Shown here in pieces: positions 33,033 through 41,810 of a stretch of DNA of 64,000 nt; the first letter of the stretch is position 1, and each line of letters starts with the position of its first letter. Position numbers and translations under genes: made by a program. The stretch is from JAIBJN01 sp963775625 (GTDB taxonomy: Bacteria > Actinomycetota > Thermoleophilia > Gaiellales > Gaiellaceae): assembly GCA_963775625.1 (NCBI GenBank), contig CAVZJM010000004.1, forward strand, positions 1-64,000, read 5' to 3'. The notes beneath the pieces are model-generated. The model had not been told where the DNA came from. It did no database searches and saw nothing but the letters and a program-made list of their open reading frames with translations.

Positions 33033-34265
33033 GTGGCCAACGTCGTCTTGCTCGGCACGCTCGACACGAAGGGGGACGAGTATGCGTTCCTGCGTTCGCT
33101 GCTGGGCGGGCACGGGGTCGAGACGATCCTGGTCGACACCGGCGTTCTCGGCGAGCCACGCACTCCCGCCGACGTGACCCGCGAGGACGTGGCGCGGGCG
33201 GCGGGCGCCGATGTCGGCGCGCTCGCCGACGCCGCCGACCGCGGTGTCGCGGTGGAGACGATGGCGCGCGGCGCCGCCGAGATCGTGACGCGGCTCCACG
33301 CCGAGGGCCGCCTCGACGGCGTCCTGGCGCTCGGGGGTTCGGGCGGAACGGCCGTGGCCGCCGAGGCCATGCGTGCCCTGCCCGTCGGGGTGCCGAAGCT
33401 GATCGTCTCGACGATGGCCTCGGGCGACACGCGCCCCTACGTGGGCGCGACCGACGTCACGATGACGTACTCCGTCGTCGACATCGCCGGGATCAACGCC
33501 GTCTCGTCCCGCATCCTGGCCAACGCCGCGGCCGCGATGGCGGGCATGGTCAAATCGGAGCCGCCACCGGTCGAGGGCGGGAAGCCGCTCGTCGGGGCGT
33601 CGATGTTCGGCGTCACGACGCCGTGTGTGACCGCGGCCCGCGAGCGCCTCGAGGAGCTCGGCTACGAGGTGCTCGTCTTCCATGCGACCGGCACGGGCGG
33701 GCAGTCGATGGAGGCGCTCATGCGGAGTGGCTTCATCACCGCCTCGCTGGACGTCACGACGACGGAGCTGGCCGATGACCTCGTCGGAGGCGTCCTCTCG
33801 GCCGGCCCGGACCGGCTCGAGGCCGCCGGCGAGCTCGGGATCCCGCAAGTGGTCTCTCTCGGCGCGCTCGACATGGTCAACTTCGGCCCGGTCGAGACGG
33901 TGCCGGCCGAGTTCCGCGATCGCCTCCTCTACAAGCACAACCCGACGGTCACGCTCATGCGCACGACGGCGGAGGAGTCCGCCGAGCTCGGGCGCCGCAT
34001 CGGCCGCAAGCTCTCGGCGGCGACCGGGCCCGTGACGCTCTTCATCCCGCTTCGCGGGGTGTCCCTCATCGACGTGGACGGGCAGGTCTTCCACGATCCC
34101 GAGGCCGACCGGGCCCTCTTCGACGGCCTTCGCGAGACGCTCGATTCCGGCGTGGACGTGCGCGAGCTCGACACCGACATCAACGATCCCGCGTTCGCGC
34201 AGGCCATGGTGGACACTCTCCACGAGCACTACCGGGCGTGGACGGCCGGGGGAGTGCGGGCATGA
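33033..34265 (+). CDS. UPF0261 / Tm-1-like ATP-binding protein, copy 1
   Basis: 410 residues. VVLLGTLDTKGDEYAFLR at the start, the glycine-rich LALGGSGGTAVA and SVVDIAGIN are the UPF0261 hallmarks. In tomato Tm-1 the same domain is fused to a TIM barrel, and the N-terminal domain binds ATP; the bacterial reaction is unknown. Here the TIM-barrel half is the next gene, linked by an ATGA overlap. GTG 33033 begins five bases after the livF stop, with AAGGAG about 20 bases upstream inside livF. The glycine loop is canonical, in contrast to copy 2. Confidence 0.88.
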   Translation: MANVVLLGTLDTKGDEYAFLRSLLGGHGVETILVDTGVLGEPRTPADVTREDVARAAGADVGALADAADRGVAVETMARGAAEIVTRLHAEGRLDGVLALGGSGGTAVAAEAMRALPVGVPKLIVSTMASGDTRPYVGATDVTMTYSVVDIAGINAVSSRILANAAAAMAGMVKSEPPPVEGGKPLVGASMFGVTTPCVTAARERLEELGYEVLVFHATGTGGQSMEALMRSGFITASLDVTTTELADDLVGGVLSAGPDRLEAAGELGIPQVVSLGALDMVNFGPVETVPAEFRDRLLYKHNPTVTLMRTTAEESAELGRRIGRKLSAATGPVTLFIPLRGVSLIDVDGQVFHDPEADRALFDGLRETLDSGVDVRELDTDINDPAFAQAMVDTLHEHYRAWTAGGVRA

Positions 34266-35107
34266 CGCGCGAGCAGGCCCTGGAGCGCCTTCGTGCGCAG
34301 GTCCGGGAGGGCCGGCCGATCGTCGGCGCCGGCGCCGGCACGGGGCTCTCGGCGAAGTGCGCGGAGGCCGGCGGCGCGGATCTCATCATCATCTACAACT
34401 CCGGGCGCTATCGCATGGCGGGCAGGGGATCCCTCGCGGGGCTCCTTCCCTACGGCGATGCGAACGCGATCGTGATGGAGATGGCCGGCGAGGTGCTCCC
34501 GGTCGTGGAGTCGACCCCCGTCCTCGCCGGAGTCTGCGGCACGGACCCGTTCCGTCTCATGCCGGTCTTCCTCCGCCAGGTGCAGGAGGCCGGCTTCACG
34601 GGAGTCCAGAACTTTCCCACCGTCGGCCTCATCGACGGCACCTTCCGTCAGAACCTCGAGGAGACGGGCATGAGCTACGCGCGCGAGGTGGACGCCATCC
34701 GCGCCGCCCGCGAGCTCGACCTGCTCACGTGCCCCTACGTCTTCACGCCGGACGATGCGCGGGCAATGGCGGAGGCGGGAGCGGACGTGCTGGTTCCGCA
34801 CATGGGGCTGACGACCGGCGGGACGATCGGGGCCGAGACCGCCAGGACGCTCGACGAGTCGGTCGAGCTCATCCAGGCAATGCACGATGCGGCCGTGGCG
34901 GTCTCGCCGGACGTCCTCGTCCTCTGTCACGGCGGCCCGATCGCCGAGCCCGAGGATGCCGCCTACGTGCTCGAGCGCACGCGGGGCGTCGTCGGCTTCT
35001 TCGGCGCCTCGAGCATGGAGCGGCTCCCGACCGAGGTGGCGTTGACAGAGACCGTGAAGCGCTTCAAGGCGATTCCGGCCCGGCCGAGGGAAGGAGAGCG
35101 CATATGA
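34262..35107 (+). CDS. PEP-hydrolase-like TIM-barrel protein (Tm-1 C-terminal domain type)
   Basis: 281 residues. PIVGAGAGTGLSAKCAEAGGADLIIIYNSGRYRM opens the barrel, followed by GVCGTDPFRLM, GVQNFPTVGLIDG and the C-terminal CHGGPIAEPEDAAYV. This belongs to the 'phosphoenolpyruvate hydrolase' TIM-barrel family related to ICL/PEP mutase enzymes. The annotation name is not proof of a PEP substrate. Its genes regularly pair with UPF0261, as here by a stop-start overlap on both sides (ATGA upstream and ATGA into the cupin gene). Confidence 0.85.
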   Translation: MTREQALERLRAQVREGRPIVGAGAGTGLSAKCAEAGGADLIIIYNSGRYRMAGRGSLAGLLPYGDANAIVMEMAGEVLPVVESTPVLAGVCGTDPFRLMPVFLRQVQEAGFTGVQNFPTVGLIDGTFRQNLEETGMSYAREVDAIRAARELDLLTCPYVFTPDDARAMAEAGADVLVPHMGLTTGGTIGAETARTLDESVELIQAMHDAAVAVSPDVLVLCHGGPIAEPEDAAYVLERTRGVVGFFGASSMERLPTEVALTETVKRFKAIPARPREGERI

Positions 35108-35508
35108 ACGGGAGATTCGTCCACGAGGCCGACATCGACCGCGAGCAGCTCGACTGGGGAGGGCTCGGGTGGATCAGCCGGCCGCCCTCCACCGGAGCGC
35201 AGCAGCTCACGGTGATCGACGTGTCGCTCGAGCCCGGCCACGGCCACGACTTCCACACGCACCCCGACCAGGAGGAGGTCATCGTCGTCCAGGCGGGTGC
35301 GATCGAGCAATGGCTCGAAGCCGAGCAGACGGTCCTCGGGCCCGGGGAGGCCGTCTTCATCGGCAGAGGGACCGTCCATGCCTCGTTCAACACGGGGCAG
35401 GAGACCGCACGCCTGACGGTCGCCCTCGGCCCGTGCGTCGGGGAGGGCGGCTACGAGCTCGTGGACGTCTCCGGCGAGGAGCCCTGGAGGTCGTTGCGTT
35501 CGGCGTGA
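35104..35508 (+). CDS. Single-domain cupin protein
   Basis: 134 residues. GHGHDFHTHPDQEEVIVVQAG supplies the HxHxxxxE metal-binding cupin motif 1, and FIGRGTVHASFN is cupin motif 2 with the third His. Small cupins of this type act as isomerases, epimerases or dioxygenases, and the substrate is unknown here. It overlaps both neighbours and sits between the TIM-barrel protein and the FAD oxidase, so it should act in the same step or protect its product. Confidence 0.82.
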   Translation: MNGRFVHEADIDREQLDWGGLGWISRPPSTGAQQLTVIDVSLEPGHGHDFHTHPDQEEVIVVQAGAIEQWLEAEQTVLGPGEAVFIGRGTVHASFNTGQETARLTVALGPCVGEGGYELVDVSGEEPWRSLRSA

Positions 35509-36929
35509 GCGTCGAGACCCACAAGACCGAGACCCTGGCGCGGGATCTCCGTGACCTCGTCGGCGCCGACGCCGTCGTCGCCGATGCGGACCTCCTGGAG
35601 CGCTACTCCGCGGACACCTACTGGAAGGCGCTCGCGGCGCGGGCGCACGGGGCTCCGCTCGGCCTCCCCGACGCCGCCGTCCTGCCCGCCGACGAGGCGG
35701 GCGTGACGTCCGTGCTGCGCTTCGCAAACGAGCGCGGTCTTCCCGTCGTCCCGCGCGGCGGCGGCTCGGGAAGCCAGGGCGGAGCAGTCCCGGTCGGCGG
35801 CGGCATCCTCCTCGACCTCACGCGCCTCGACCGGATCGTCGAGGTGGACGAGGAATCACTGACGGTCACGGCCGAGGCGGGCGTCAACGGCGAGGTGCTC
35901 GAGCGCGCCCTGAACGAGCGGGGGCTCATGCTCCCGCACTACCCGGCCTCGGTCGACCTGGCGACCGTCGGCGGCTACGTCGCCGCGCGGGGCTCGGGAG
36001 TGCTCTCGACGCGCTACGGCAAGATCGAGGACCTCGTCCTCTCGCTTCGCGTCGCCCTCGCCGACGGAAGCGTGATCGAGACCGTTGCCGTCCCGAGGCA
36101 CGCAGTGGGGCCCGAGCTGACGCAGCTGTTCGTCGGCTCCGAGGGCACGCTCGGCGTCGTCACCCGCGCCACCTTGCAGCTCGCCCCTCTCCCGGCGGCG
36201 CGTCGCTTCGAAGCGGTGTCGTTCGGGTCGGTGCCCGAGGGGATCGCAGCCGTGCGCTCGGTCATCGCCCGCGGCCTGCGCCCGTCGGTCGTGCGCATGT
36301 ACGACGAGGTGGCGACGCGGACGTCGCTCGGCCCGGTCGTCGATCGGGAGCTCGAGGGCGTCTGCACGGTCTTCTGCTGCGAAGGGGAGCCGGCCGTCGT
36401 CGACGCGGAGGCGGAGACCCTCCTCGCGGTGGCGCGCGAGCACGACGGGGTCGTCCTGGACGGCGGGCTCGGCGAGACCTGGTGGCGCCGCCGCTACGAG
36501 TTCTACAAGCCGCCGCACCATCCCGAGCTTCCCTCGATCTGGGGGACGATCGAAGCCGTCGCCCCCTATGCCCGCATCTACGACGTCTACCGGGCGGTGA
36601 AGGCGGCGATCGAGGCGCCCTACGCCGAGCACGGCCTCACGCTCAAGGTCCACTTCAGCCACTGGTACCCGTGGGGGACGATGATGTACGGCCGCTTCAT
36701 CGTCCCGGACGGGGGGCCGGACGCGATCGACCTGCACGACCGCATCTGGGAGGACGCGGTGGAGGCGATGCTGGGCGCCGGCGGCGTCATGAACGACCAC
36801 CACGGCGTCGGGCTGAAGCTCGCGCCGTACATGCGCGCCCAGCACGGGCCGGCGCTCGACGTCCTGCGGCGAATCAAGGAGGTGCTCGACCCGAATCGGA
36901 TCATGAATCCCGGCAAGCTCGATCTGTAA
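35505..36929 (+). CDS. FAD-linked oxidase of the VAO/GlcD family
   Basis: About 474 residues. PCMH-type FAD domain: VVPRGGGSGSQGGAVPVGGGILLDL binds the pyrophosphate and LVLSLRVALADGSVIET and FVGSEGTLGVVTRATL follow. The C-terminal substrate domain has FSHWYPWGTMMYGRF and VMNDHHGVGLKL, with His residues near the flavin as in lactate/glycolate and alditol-type oxidases, ending NRIMNPGKLDL. It oxidises a hydroxyacid or polyol. The GTG start overlaps the cupin stop. It is distinct from GlcD at 48089. Confidence 0.87.
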   Translation: MSVETHKTETLARDLRDLVGADAVVADADLLERYSADTYWKALAARAHGAPLGLPDAAVLPADEAGVTSVLRFANERGLPVVPRGGGSGSQGGAVPVGGGILLDLTRLDRIVEVDEESLTVTAEAGVNGEVLERALNERGLMLPHYPASVDLATVGGYVAARGSGVLSTRYGKIEDLVLSLRVALADGSVIETVAVPRHAVGPELTQLFVGSEGTLGVVTRATLQLAPLPAARRFEAVSFGSVPEGIAAVRSVIARGLRPSVVRMYDEVATRTSLGPVVDRELEGVCTVFCCEGEPAVVDAEAETLLAVAREHDGVVLDGGLGETWWRRRYEFYKPPHHPELPSIWGTIEAVAPYARIYDVYRAVKAAIEAPYAEHGLTLKVHFSHWYPWGTMMYGRFIVPDGGPDAIDLHDRIWEDAVEAMLGAGGVMNDHHGVGLKLAPYMRAQHGPALDVLRRIKEVLDPNRIMNPGKLDL

Positions 36930-36955
36930 GGCAGTCGGCAACGCGAGGAGGACCG

Positions 36956-37864
36956 ATGGGACTGAAGGTGGCGATGCACAACTGGATGCGGCCCGAGCCG
37001 ATCGAGACGACGATCCGGCGACTGGCCGCCTGCGGCTACGACGGCATCGAGATCTCGGGAGAGCCCGCGCTCTACGACGCGAAGCAGGTGCGCTCCCTGC
37101 TCGAGGAGAACGGGCTCGAGTGCTGGGGGTCGGTGACGCTCATGGTCGGCGGCCGAGACCTCCTGCACGAGGACAAGTACGTCCGCGTCGGCAGCGTCCA
37201 GTACGTGAAGGACACGCTCGACCTGATCAAGGCGCTCGGCGGCTCGATCCTGACGGTCGTCCCCTCGACCGTCGGCAAGGTCACGCCGATGTCCACGCCC
37301 GAGGAGGAGTGGAAGTGGGCCGTCGAGAGCCTGAAGGAGTGCCAGGCCCACGCCGAGAAGTGCGGAGTCCGGCTCGCGCTCGAGCCGCTCAACCGCTTCG
37401 AGACGTACTTCCTCAACCGGTGCGACCAGGCGCTCGCGCTGGCAGAGGACGTGGGCGGCGACTGCGGCGTCTGCCTCGACATCTTCCACATGAACATCGA
37501 GGAGGCCGACTGGCCGGCCGCCATCAGGGCCGCCGGTGATCAGCTCGTCGACTTCCACGTCGCCGACAACAACCGCATGCCGCCCGGGCAGGGCGCCATC
37601 GACTGGGAGCTGATCGTGCGCACGCTGGGCGAGATCGGCTACGACGGCTATCTCACCGTCGAGTTCGTCGCCACCGTCGATCGCAGCCGCATCTCCGAGC
37701 GCACGGAGATCGGCGATGCGTCCGAGGCGGACGCGAGCGTCGGGCTCGAGCAGTTCCTGCGCGATCACGGCACGGGCGCCGTGCCGGAGGAGCTGTACGA
37801 CACCTACGTGCAGGAGTCGATCGACTGCCTGCGCCAGGCCCAGAGCGCTGCGGCTCCTGCCTAG
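36956..37864 (+). CDS. Sugar phosphate isomerase/epimerase (tagatose-3-epimerase-like)
   Basis: 302 residues of a TIM barrel. The metal-ligand signature is LALEPLNRFETYFLN (Glu), CLDIFHMNIEEAD (Asp/His), DFHVADNNRMPPGQGAIDW (His and the substrate-phosphate loop) and LTVEFVA (Glu). This is the pattern of D-tagatose/D-psicose 3-epimerases and related IolE/IolO-like enzymes. AGGAGGA precedes the ATG. Substrate is unknown; position suggests epimerisation of a keto sugar in the pathway. Confidence 0.85.
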   Translation: MGLKVAMHNWMRPEPIETTIRRLAACGYDGIEISGEPALYDAKQVRSLLEENGLECWGSVTLMVGGRDLLHEDKYVRVGSVQYVKDTLDLIKALGGSILTVVPSTVGKVTPMSTPEEEWKWAVESLKECQAHAEKCGVRLALEPLNRFETYFLNRCDQALALAEDVGGDCGVCLDIFHMNIEEADWPAAIRAAGDQLVDFHVADNNRMPPGQGAIDWELIVRTLGEIGYDGYLTVEFVATVDRSRISERTEIGDASEADASVGLEQFLRDHGTGAVPEELYDTYVQESIDCLRQAQSAAAPA

Positions 37865-37874
37865 AGGAGATCCG

Positions 37875-38729
37875 ATGGAGCTCCCCTCCTACAACATCGC
37901 CGATCTCGCCCCGCCGGACATCAAGGCGTACCTGGGCGAGAAGGACATCGTGATGATCCCCATCGCGAGCCTGGAGCAGCACGGGCCGCACCTGCCGCTC
38001 GCGACGGACACGATCCAGGCCGACGAGATCACCCGGCGGGCGGCCGAGCGGGCTCAGGTCCTCTACACGCCGTGCGTCTGGTTCGGCTACTCGCCGCAGC
38101 ACATGTACGGGCCCGGCGAGGGAACGGGAACGATCACGATCCGCTCGCAGATCCTGCTCGACGTCTACCACGACGTCGCGCGCTCGCTCATCCACCACGG
38201 GTTCAACCGGCTCGTGTTCGTGAACAACCACGGTTCGAACACGAAGATCATCGACCCGCTGCTGCGGCGGATCCGCTACGAGACCGGCGCGTTCGTCACG
38301 TTCTCCAAGCTCTACGCCGAGCGCTACCTCGGGCTGATCGAGCCGGTGATGGAGAACCCGCCGGAGGAGACGCCCGGCTGGCACTCCAGCGAGCTCGAGA
38401 CGGCGCAGGTGATGGCACACGACGAGCGGCTCGTCCGGATGGACCGCGCCGTGAACCAGAAGGTCAGCCGTCCGGACTGGTTCCCGGAGGGCTTCGTCAA
38501 GCTGGACGGCGCGCCGGAGGTCGAGTTCCAGGGGTATCAGTACTTCCTCTTCCCCACGGACCACGGCGACTTCACGCCGAGCGGCGTGATCGGCAATCCG
38601 TTTCGTGCCACGGCCGAGAAGGGCGAGCGCACCTACGAGCTCTACGCCGGGCACCTCGCCCAGGCGCTCGAGGAGTTCCAGAAGGTGCCGGTCGAGGTGC
38701 ACACACGGGAGTGGCTCGAGCGAGCGTGA
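37875..38729 (+). CDS. Creatininase-superfamily amidohydrolase
   Basis: 284 residues. The metal-binding motifs are intact: IASLEQHGPHLPLATDT with Glu, His and Asp, VFVNNHGSN with the His, and ETPGWHSSELETAQVMA with His and Glu. Members open lactams or ring ketones: creatininase, mycofactocin MftE and, as recalled, a keto-inositol ring-opening hydrolase. This family fits a ring- or lactone-opening step in the cluster. It follows the epimerase by ten bases, with GAGGAGA upstream of the ATG. Confidence 0.87.
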   Translation: MELPSYNIADLAPPDIKAYLGEKDIVMIPIASLEQHGPHLPLATDTIQADEITRRAAERAQVLYTPCVWFGYSPQHMYGPGEGTGTITIRSQILLDVYHDVARSLIHHGFNRLVFVNNHGSNTKIIDPLLRRIRYETGAFVTFSKLYAERYLGLIEPVMENPPEETPGWHSSELETAQVMAHDERLVRMDRAVNQKVSRPDWFPEGFVKLDGAPEVEFQGYQYFLFPTDHGDFTPSGVIGNPFRATAEKGERTYELYAGHLAQALEEFQKVPVEVHTREWLERA

Positions 38730-38736
38730 GCGACCG

Positions 38737-39975
38737 GTGACGAGCGAGCCGCAGATCGCGCTGATCGGGACCCTCGACACGAAGGGCGAGGAGATCGCGT
38801 ACGTGCGCGAGCGCCTCGCCGGCCTCGGCGTTCGGCCGGTCGTGATCGACTCGGGGATCCTGGGCGAGCCGGGGACGAGGGCCGACATCACGCGCGAGGA
38901 GGTGGCCCGCGAGGCGGGCTACGAGCTGGAGCAGGTCCAGTCGGCGGGGAGCCGGGGCGCCGCGGTCGAGCTCATGGAGCAAGGCGTCCGTGCCGTCTGC
39001 CTCCGCCTATGGCTCGAGGGCCGGCTGCACGGCGTGCTCTGTCTGGGTGGGGCGGAAGGAGCGCTCCTCGGAGCAGCCGGGATGCGCGCCCTCCCGGTCG
39101 GCGTCCCGAAGGTGATCGTCACGCCCAGCGCCTCGGGGCGCCGAGCGTTCGGGCCCTTCGTGGGCGAGAGCGACGTCCTCGTCATGCACTCGGTCGTCGA
39201 CATCCTCGGGCTCAACCCGATCGCGCGGGCGGTCTTCGACAACGCGGCGGCCGCCGTCGCGGGCATGGCTCGAGACGCCGGACGCCCGCTGCAGGACCTG
39301 GGCGGCCGCAGCGTGGGCATCACGATGCTCGGCCACACTACTCCTGCGGTGATGCGCATCCGCGCGGCGCTCGAGCGAGCAGGCCACGAGCCGGTCGTCT
39401 TCCACGCGAACGGCGTGGGCGGGCCGGCGATGGAGAAGCTGGTGGAGGCGGGTGCGCTCGCGGGAGTGATCGACTACACGCTCTCCGAGCTCGCGAACTC
39501 GCTTCTCGACGGGCTCCATGCGACGGGGCCCGAGCGCCTTCGGGTCGCGGGGGCGCATGGTCTGCCGCAGGTGGTCGTCCCCGGCTGCGTCGACTTCTTC
39601 AACCAGGGGGCGCCCGAGACCGTGCCCGCCGAGTACCGCGCCCGCAAGAGCTACTACCACAATCCGGTCGCGACGCTCGTCCGGCTCGAGCCGGCGGAGA
39701 TGGGCGAGCTCGGACGCGTCGTCGCCGAACGGCTAAACGACGCGCGGGGGGCCGTTCACGTCGTTGCTCCGACCCTCGGCTTCTCGCTGGCGGACGTCGA
39801 AGGCGGCGACCTCTGGTTTCCGGAGGCCGATGCGGCGTTCCTGGACGCGCTCGGCGCCGCGCTTCGGCCGGAGATCCAGCTCGAGCTCGTCGACACCCAC
39901 GTGAACGACCCGGAGCTCGCGGACCTCGTCGCCGAGCGTTACCTCGTCATGGCCTCCGCGCCGTCTGCGACCTGA
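38737..39975 (+). CDS. UPF0261 / Tm-1-like protein, copy 2 with a changed nucleotide loop
   Basis: 412 residues and a clear paralogue of 33033-34265. It shares IALIGTLDTKGEEIAYVRERL, MRALPVGVPKVIVTP, HSVVDILGLNPIARAVFDNAAAAVAGMA and QGAPETVPAEYRAR. The loop that is GGSGGT in copy 1 is GGAEGA here, so nucleotide binding may be altered or lost. The two copies may form a heteromer or act on successive intermediates. GTG 38737 starts seven bases after the creatininase stop. Confidence 0.85.
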   Translation: MTSEPQIALIGTLDTKGEEIAYVRERLAGLGVRPVVIDSGILGEPGTRADITREEVAREAGYELEQVQSAGSRGAAVELMEQGVRAVCLRLWLEGRLHGVLCLGGAEGALLGAAGMRALPVGVPKVIVTPSASGRRAFGPFVGESDVLVMHSVVDILGLNPIARAVFDNAAAAVAGMARDAGRPLQDLGGRSVGITMLGHTTPAVMRIRAALERAGHEPVVFHANGVGGPAMEKLVEAGALAGVIDYTLSELANSLLDGLHATGPERLRVAGAHGLPQVVVPGCVDFFNQGAPETVPAEYRARKSYYHNPVATLVRLEPAEMGELGRVVAERLNDARGAVHVVAPTLGFSLADVEGGDLWFPEADAAFLDALGAALRPEIQLELVDTHVNDPELADLVAERYLVMASAPSAT

Positions 39976-39987
39976 GGGGATGGGTTG

Positions 39988-40797
39988 ATGCCGGCCGATC
40001 TCCGTAGAGCAAGCATTCTCGAGCGGATCCAGCGCGACGGGGGTGCGTCGATCGCCGAGCTCGCGCGCGACTACGGCGTCTCCCAGATCACGGTTCACCG
40101 AGACCTCGAGCGCCTGGGTCGGGAAGGCCTCATCGAGCGCGTCCACGGAGGCGCTCGCCTCCCCGGCAGCGGCCCCAGCGAGCTCCGCGTGGCGACCGAC
40201 TGGACGAAGCGGCTGGAGCATGCGCTGTCCGCGAAGGAGGCGATCGCAGCGCGGGCCGTCCGCTTCGTCGAGGACGGCTCGACGATCTTCGTCGACTCGT
40301 CCACGACCTGCCTCGTGCTCGCCCGCCACCTGGTGCGCCATCCGCCGCGGGCGCTCACCCTCGTTACGAACTCCCCTGCGATCGCGGGGGAGCTGCACGC
40401 GCAGTCGATCCACATCGTCGTCACGCCCGGCGAGGTCGACCAGACGCTCCGGATGATCGGCGGCCGGTGGGCGGCGGAGTTCCTCGCCGGCCTCAACATG
40501 CAGATCGCGTTCGTCTCGGCCGGAGGCGTCACGCTCGAGAACGGGCTGACCACCACGAGGCGGGCTCTTGCCGACACCCTGAAAGCCGCCTCCGCTTCCT
40601 CGGCCAAGACGATCGGCCTCCTCGACTCGTCCAAGTTCGGCCTCTCGGCCCTGCTTTCGATCGCGCGCCCGGAGGAGCTCGACGCTCTGGTGGTCGACGA
40701 CGGCCTTCCGCCCGAGACGATCCAGGCCTACGAGGCTGCCGGCGTCAACCTCATCCTGGCCGAGAGCCAGAAGACCGCCCCTTCCACCACCGCCTAA
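39988..40797 (+). CDS. DeoR/GlpR-family transcriptional regulator
   Basis: 269 residues. The N-terminal helix-turn-helix reads RRASILERIQRDGGASIAELARDYGVSQITVHRDLERL, and the C-terminal DeoR sensor domain has ERALSAK-like ALSAKEAIAARAVRFVEDG then STIFVDSSTTC, VTNSPAIAGEL and KTIGLLDSSKFG. Sensors of this type bind sugar phosphates. It should repress this cluster; the phased repeats at 27774-27830 are the probable operator. ATG 39988 has GAGGGG upstream; a TTG one codon earlier is possible. Confidence 0.92.
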   Translation: MPADLRRASILERIQRDGGASIAELARDYGVSQITVHRDLERLGREGLIERVHGGARLPGSGPSELRVATDWTKRLEHALSAKEAIAARAVRFVEDGSTIFVDSSTTCLVLARHLVRHPPRALTLVTNSPAIAGELHAQSIHIVVTPGEVDQTLRMIGGRWAAEFLAGLNMQIAFVSAGGVTLENGLTTTRRALADTLKAASASSAKTIGLLDSSKFGLSALLSIARPEELDALVVDDGLPPETIQAYEAAGVNLILAESQKTAPSTTA

Positions 40798-40809
40798 GGA
40801 GGACAGCGC

Positions 40810-41808
40810 ATGGCACGTCCCGTCACGCTCTTCACCGGCCAGTGGGCCGACCTTCCTCTCGACGAGCTCGCCGGCAAGGCCTCCGCCTGGGGCTTCGACG
40901 GCCTCGAGCTGGCCTGCTGGGGTGACCACTTCGACGTCGACGAGGCACTCGCCGACCCCGGGTACGTCGACGGACGCCGCGAGATCCTCGCGCGCCACGA
41001 CCTTCAGTGCTTCGCCATCTCCACGCACCTCGTCGGCCAGGCGGTGTGCGACCCCGTCGACGAGCGCCACCGGGCGATCCTGCCTCCCGACGTCTGGGGG
41101 GACGGCGATCCGGAAGGGGTGCGGCAGCGCGCGGCCGACAAGGTCAAGGACACGGCCCGGGCCGCGGCCAGGTTCGGCGTCACCCAGGTGAACGGCTTCA
41201 CCGGCTCGGCCATCTGGCATCTTCTCTACTCGTTCCCGCCGAACGACTTCGACGCGATCGAAGCCGGCTATCGTGACTTCGCGGAGCGCTGGGGCCCGGT
41301 CATCGACGTCTTCGAGGCGGAGGGCGTTCGCTTCGGGCTCGAGGTGCATCCCACGGAGATCGCCTACGACTTCGTGACGACTCGCAAGACGCTCGAGGCG
41401 ATCGACCGGCGCGAGGGCTTCGGAATCAACTTCGACCCGAGCCACTTCGCCCACCAGTCCCTCGACTCGGCCGCTTTCGTCGACGAGTTCGCCGACCGCA
41501 TCTACCACGTCCACGTCAAGGACTCGCAGAAGAACCTCGACGGCCGCAGCTCGATCCTCGGGGGCCACCTGAACTTCGGCGAGGCCGGGCGCGGCTGGGA
41601 CTTCGTCTCGCCGGGGCACGGGGACGTGGACTTCGAGTCGGTCTTCCGTGCCCTCAACCGGATCGGCTACGAAGGGCCGCTCTCGATCGAGTGGGAGGAC
41701 GCAGGGATGGATCGCGAGTGGGGCGCCCAGGACGCGCTGGCCTTCGTGCGCAAGAGCGACTTCACCCCGTCCGCGCTCGCCTTCGACGCGGCCTACGAGA
41801 GGAGCTGA
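40810..41808 (+). CDS. Sugar phosphate isomerase/epimerase (AP_endonuclease_2 TIM barrel)
   Basis: 332 residues. TLFTGQWADLPLDELAGKASAWGFDGLEL opens the barrel. Metal ligands are in FGLEVHPTEIAYD (Glu), GINFDPSHFAHQ (Asp/His), YHVHVKDSQKN (His) and SIEWEDAGMD (Glu). It is likely an epimerase/isomerase on a free sugar, polyol or keto-acid. AAGGAGGA lies just before the ATG. The next gene, a Gfo/Idh dehydrogenase, starts two bases after the stop; such pairs are the classic arrangement for inositol- and sugar-oxidation routes. Confidence 0.87.
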   Translation: MARPVTLFTGQWADLPLDELAGKASAWGFDGLELACWGDHFDVDEALADPGYVDGRREILARHDLQCFAISTHLVGQAVCDPVDERHRAILPPDVWGDGDPEGVRQRAADKVKDTARAAARFGVTQVNGFTGSAIWHLLYSFPPNDFDAIEAGYRDFAERWGPVIDVFEAEGVRFGLEVHPTEIAYDFVTTRKTLEAIDRREGFGINFDPSHFAHQSLDSAAFVDEFADRIYHVHVKDSQKNLDGRSSILGGHLNFGEAGRGWDFVSPGHGDVDFESVFRALNRIGYEGPLSIEWEDAGMDREWGAQDALAFVRKSDFTPSALAFDAAYERS

Positions 41809-41810
41809 CG

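Noticed and set aside
34262..35107. Naming the TIM barrel as a true PEP hydrolase or methylisocitrate lyase
   Set aside because: The family name does not establish the substrate, and the protein is in a UPF0261-linked branch of unknown activity.
39733..41619. Long open frame on the minus strand opposite UPF0261 copy 2, DeoR and the isomerase
   Set aside because: Spans three well-supported genes on the other strand, with composition typical of a frame shadow and no domain.
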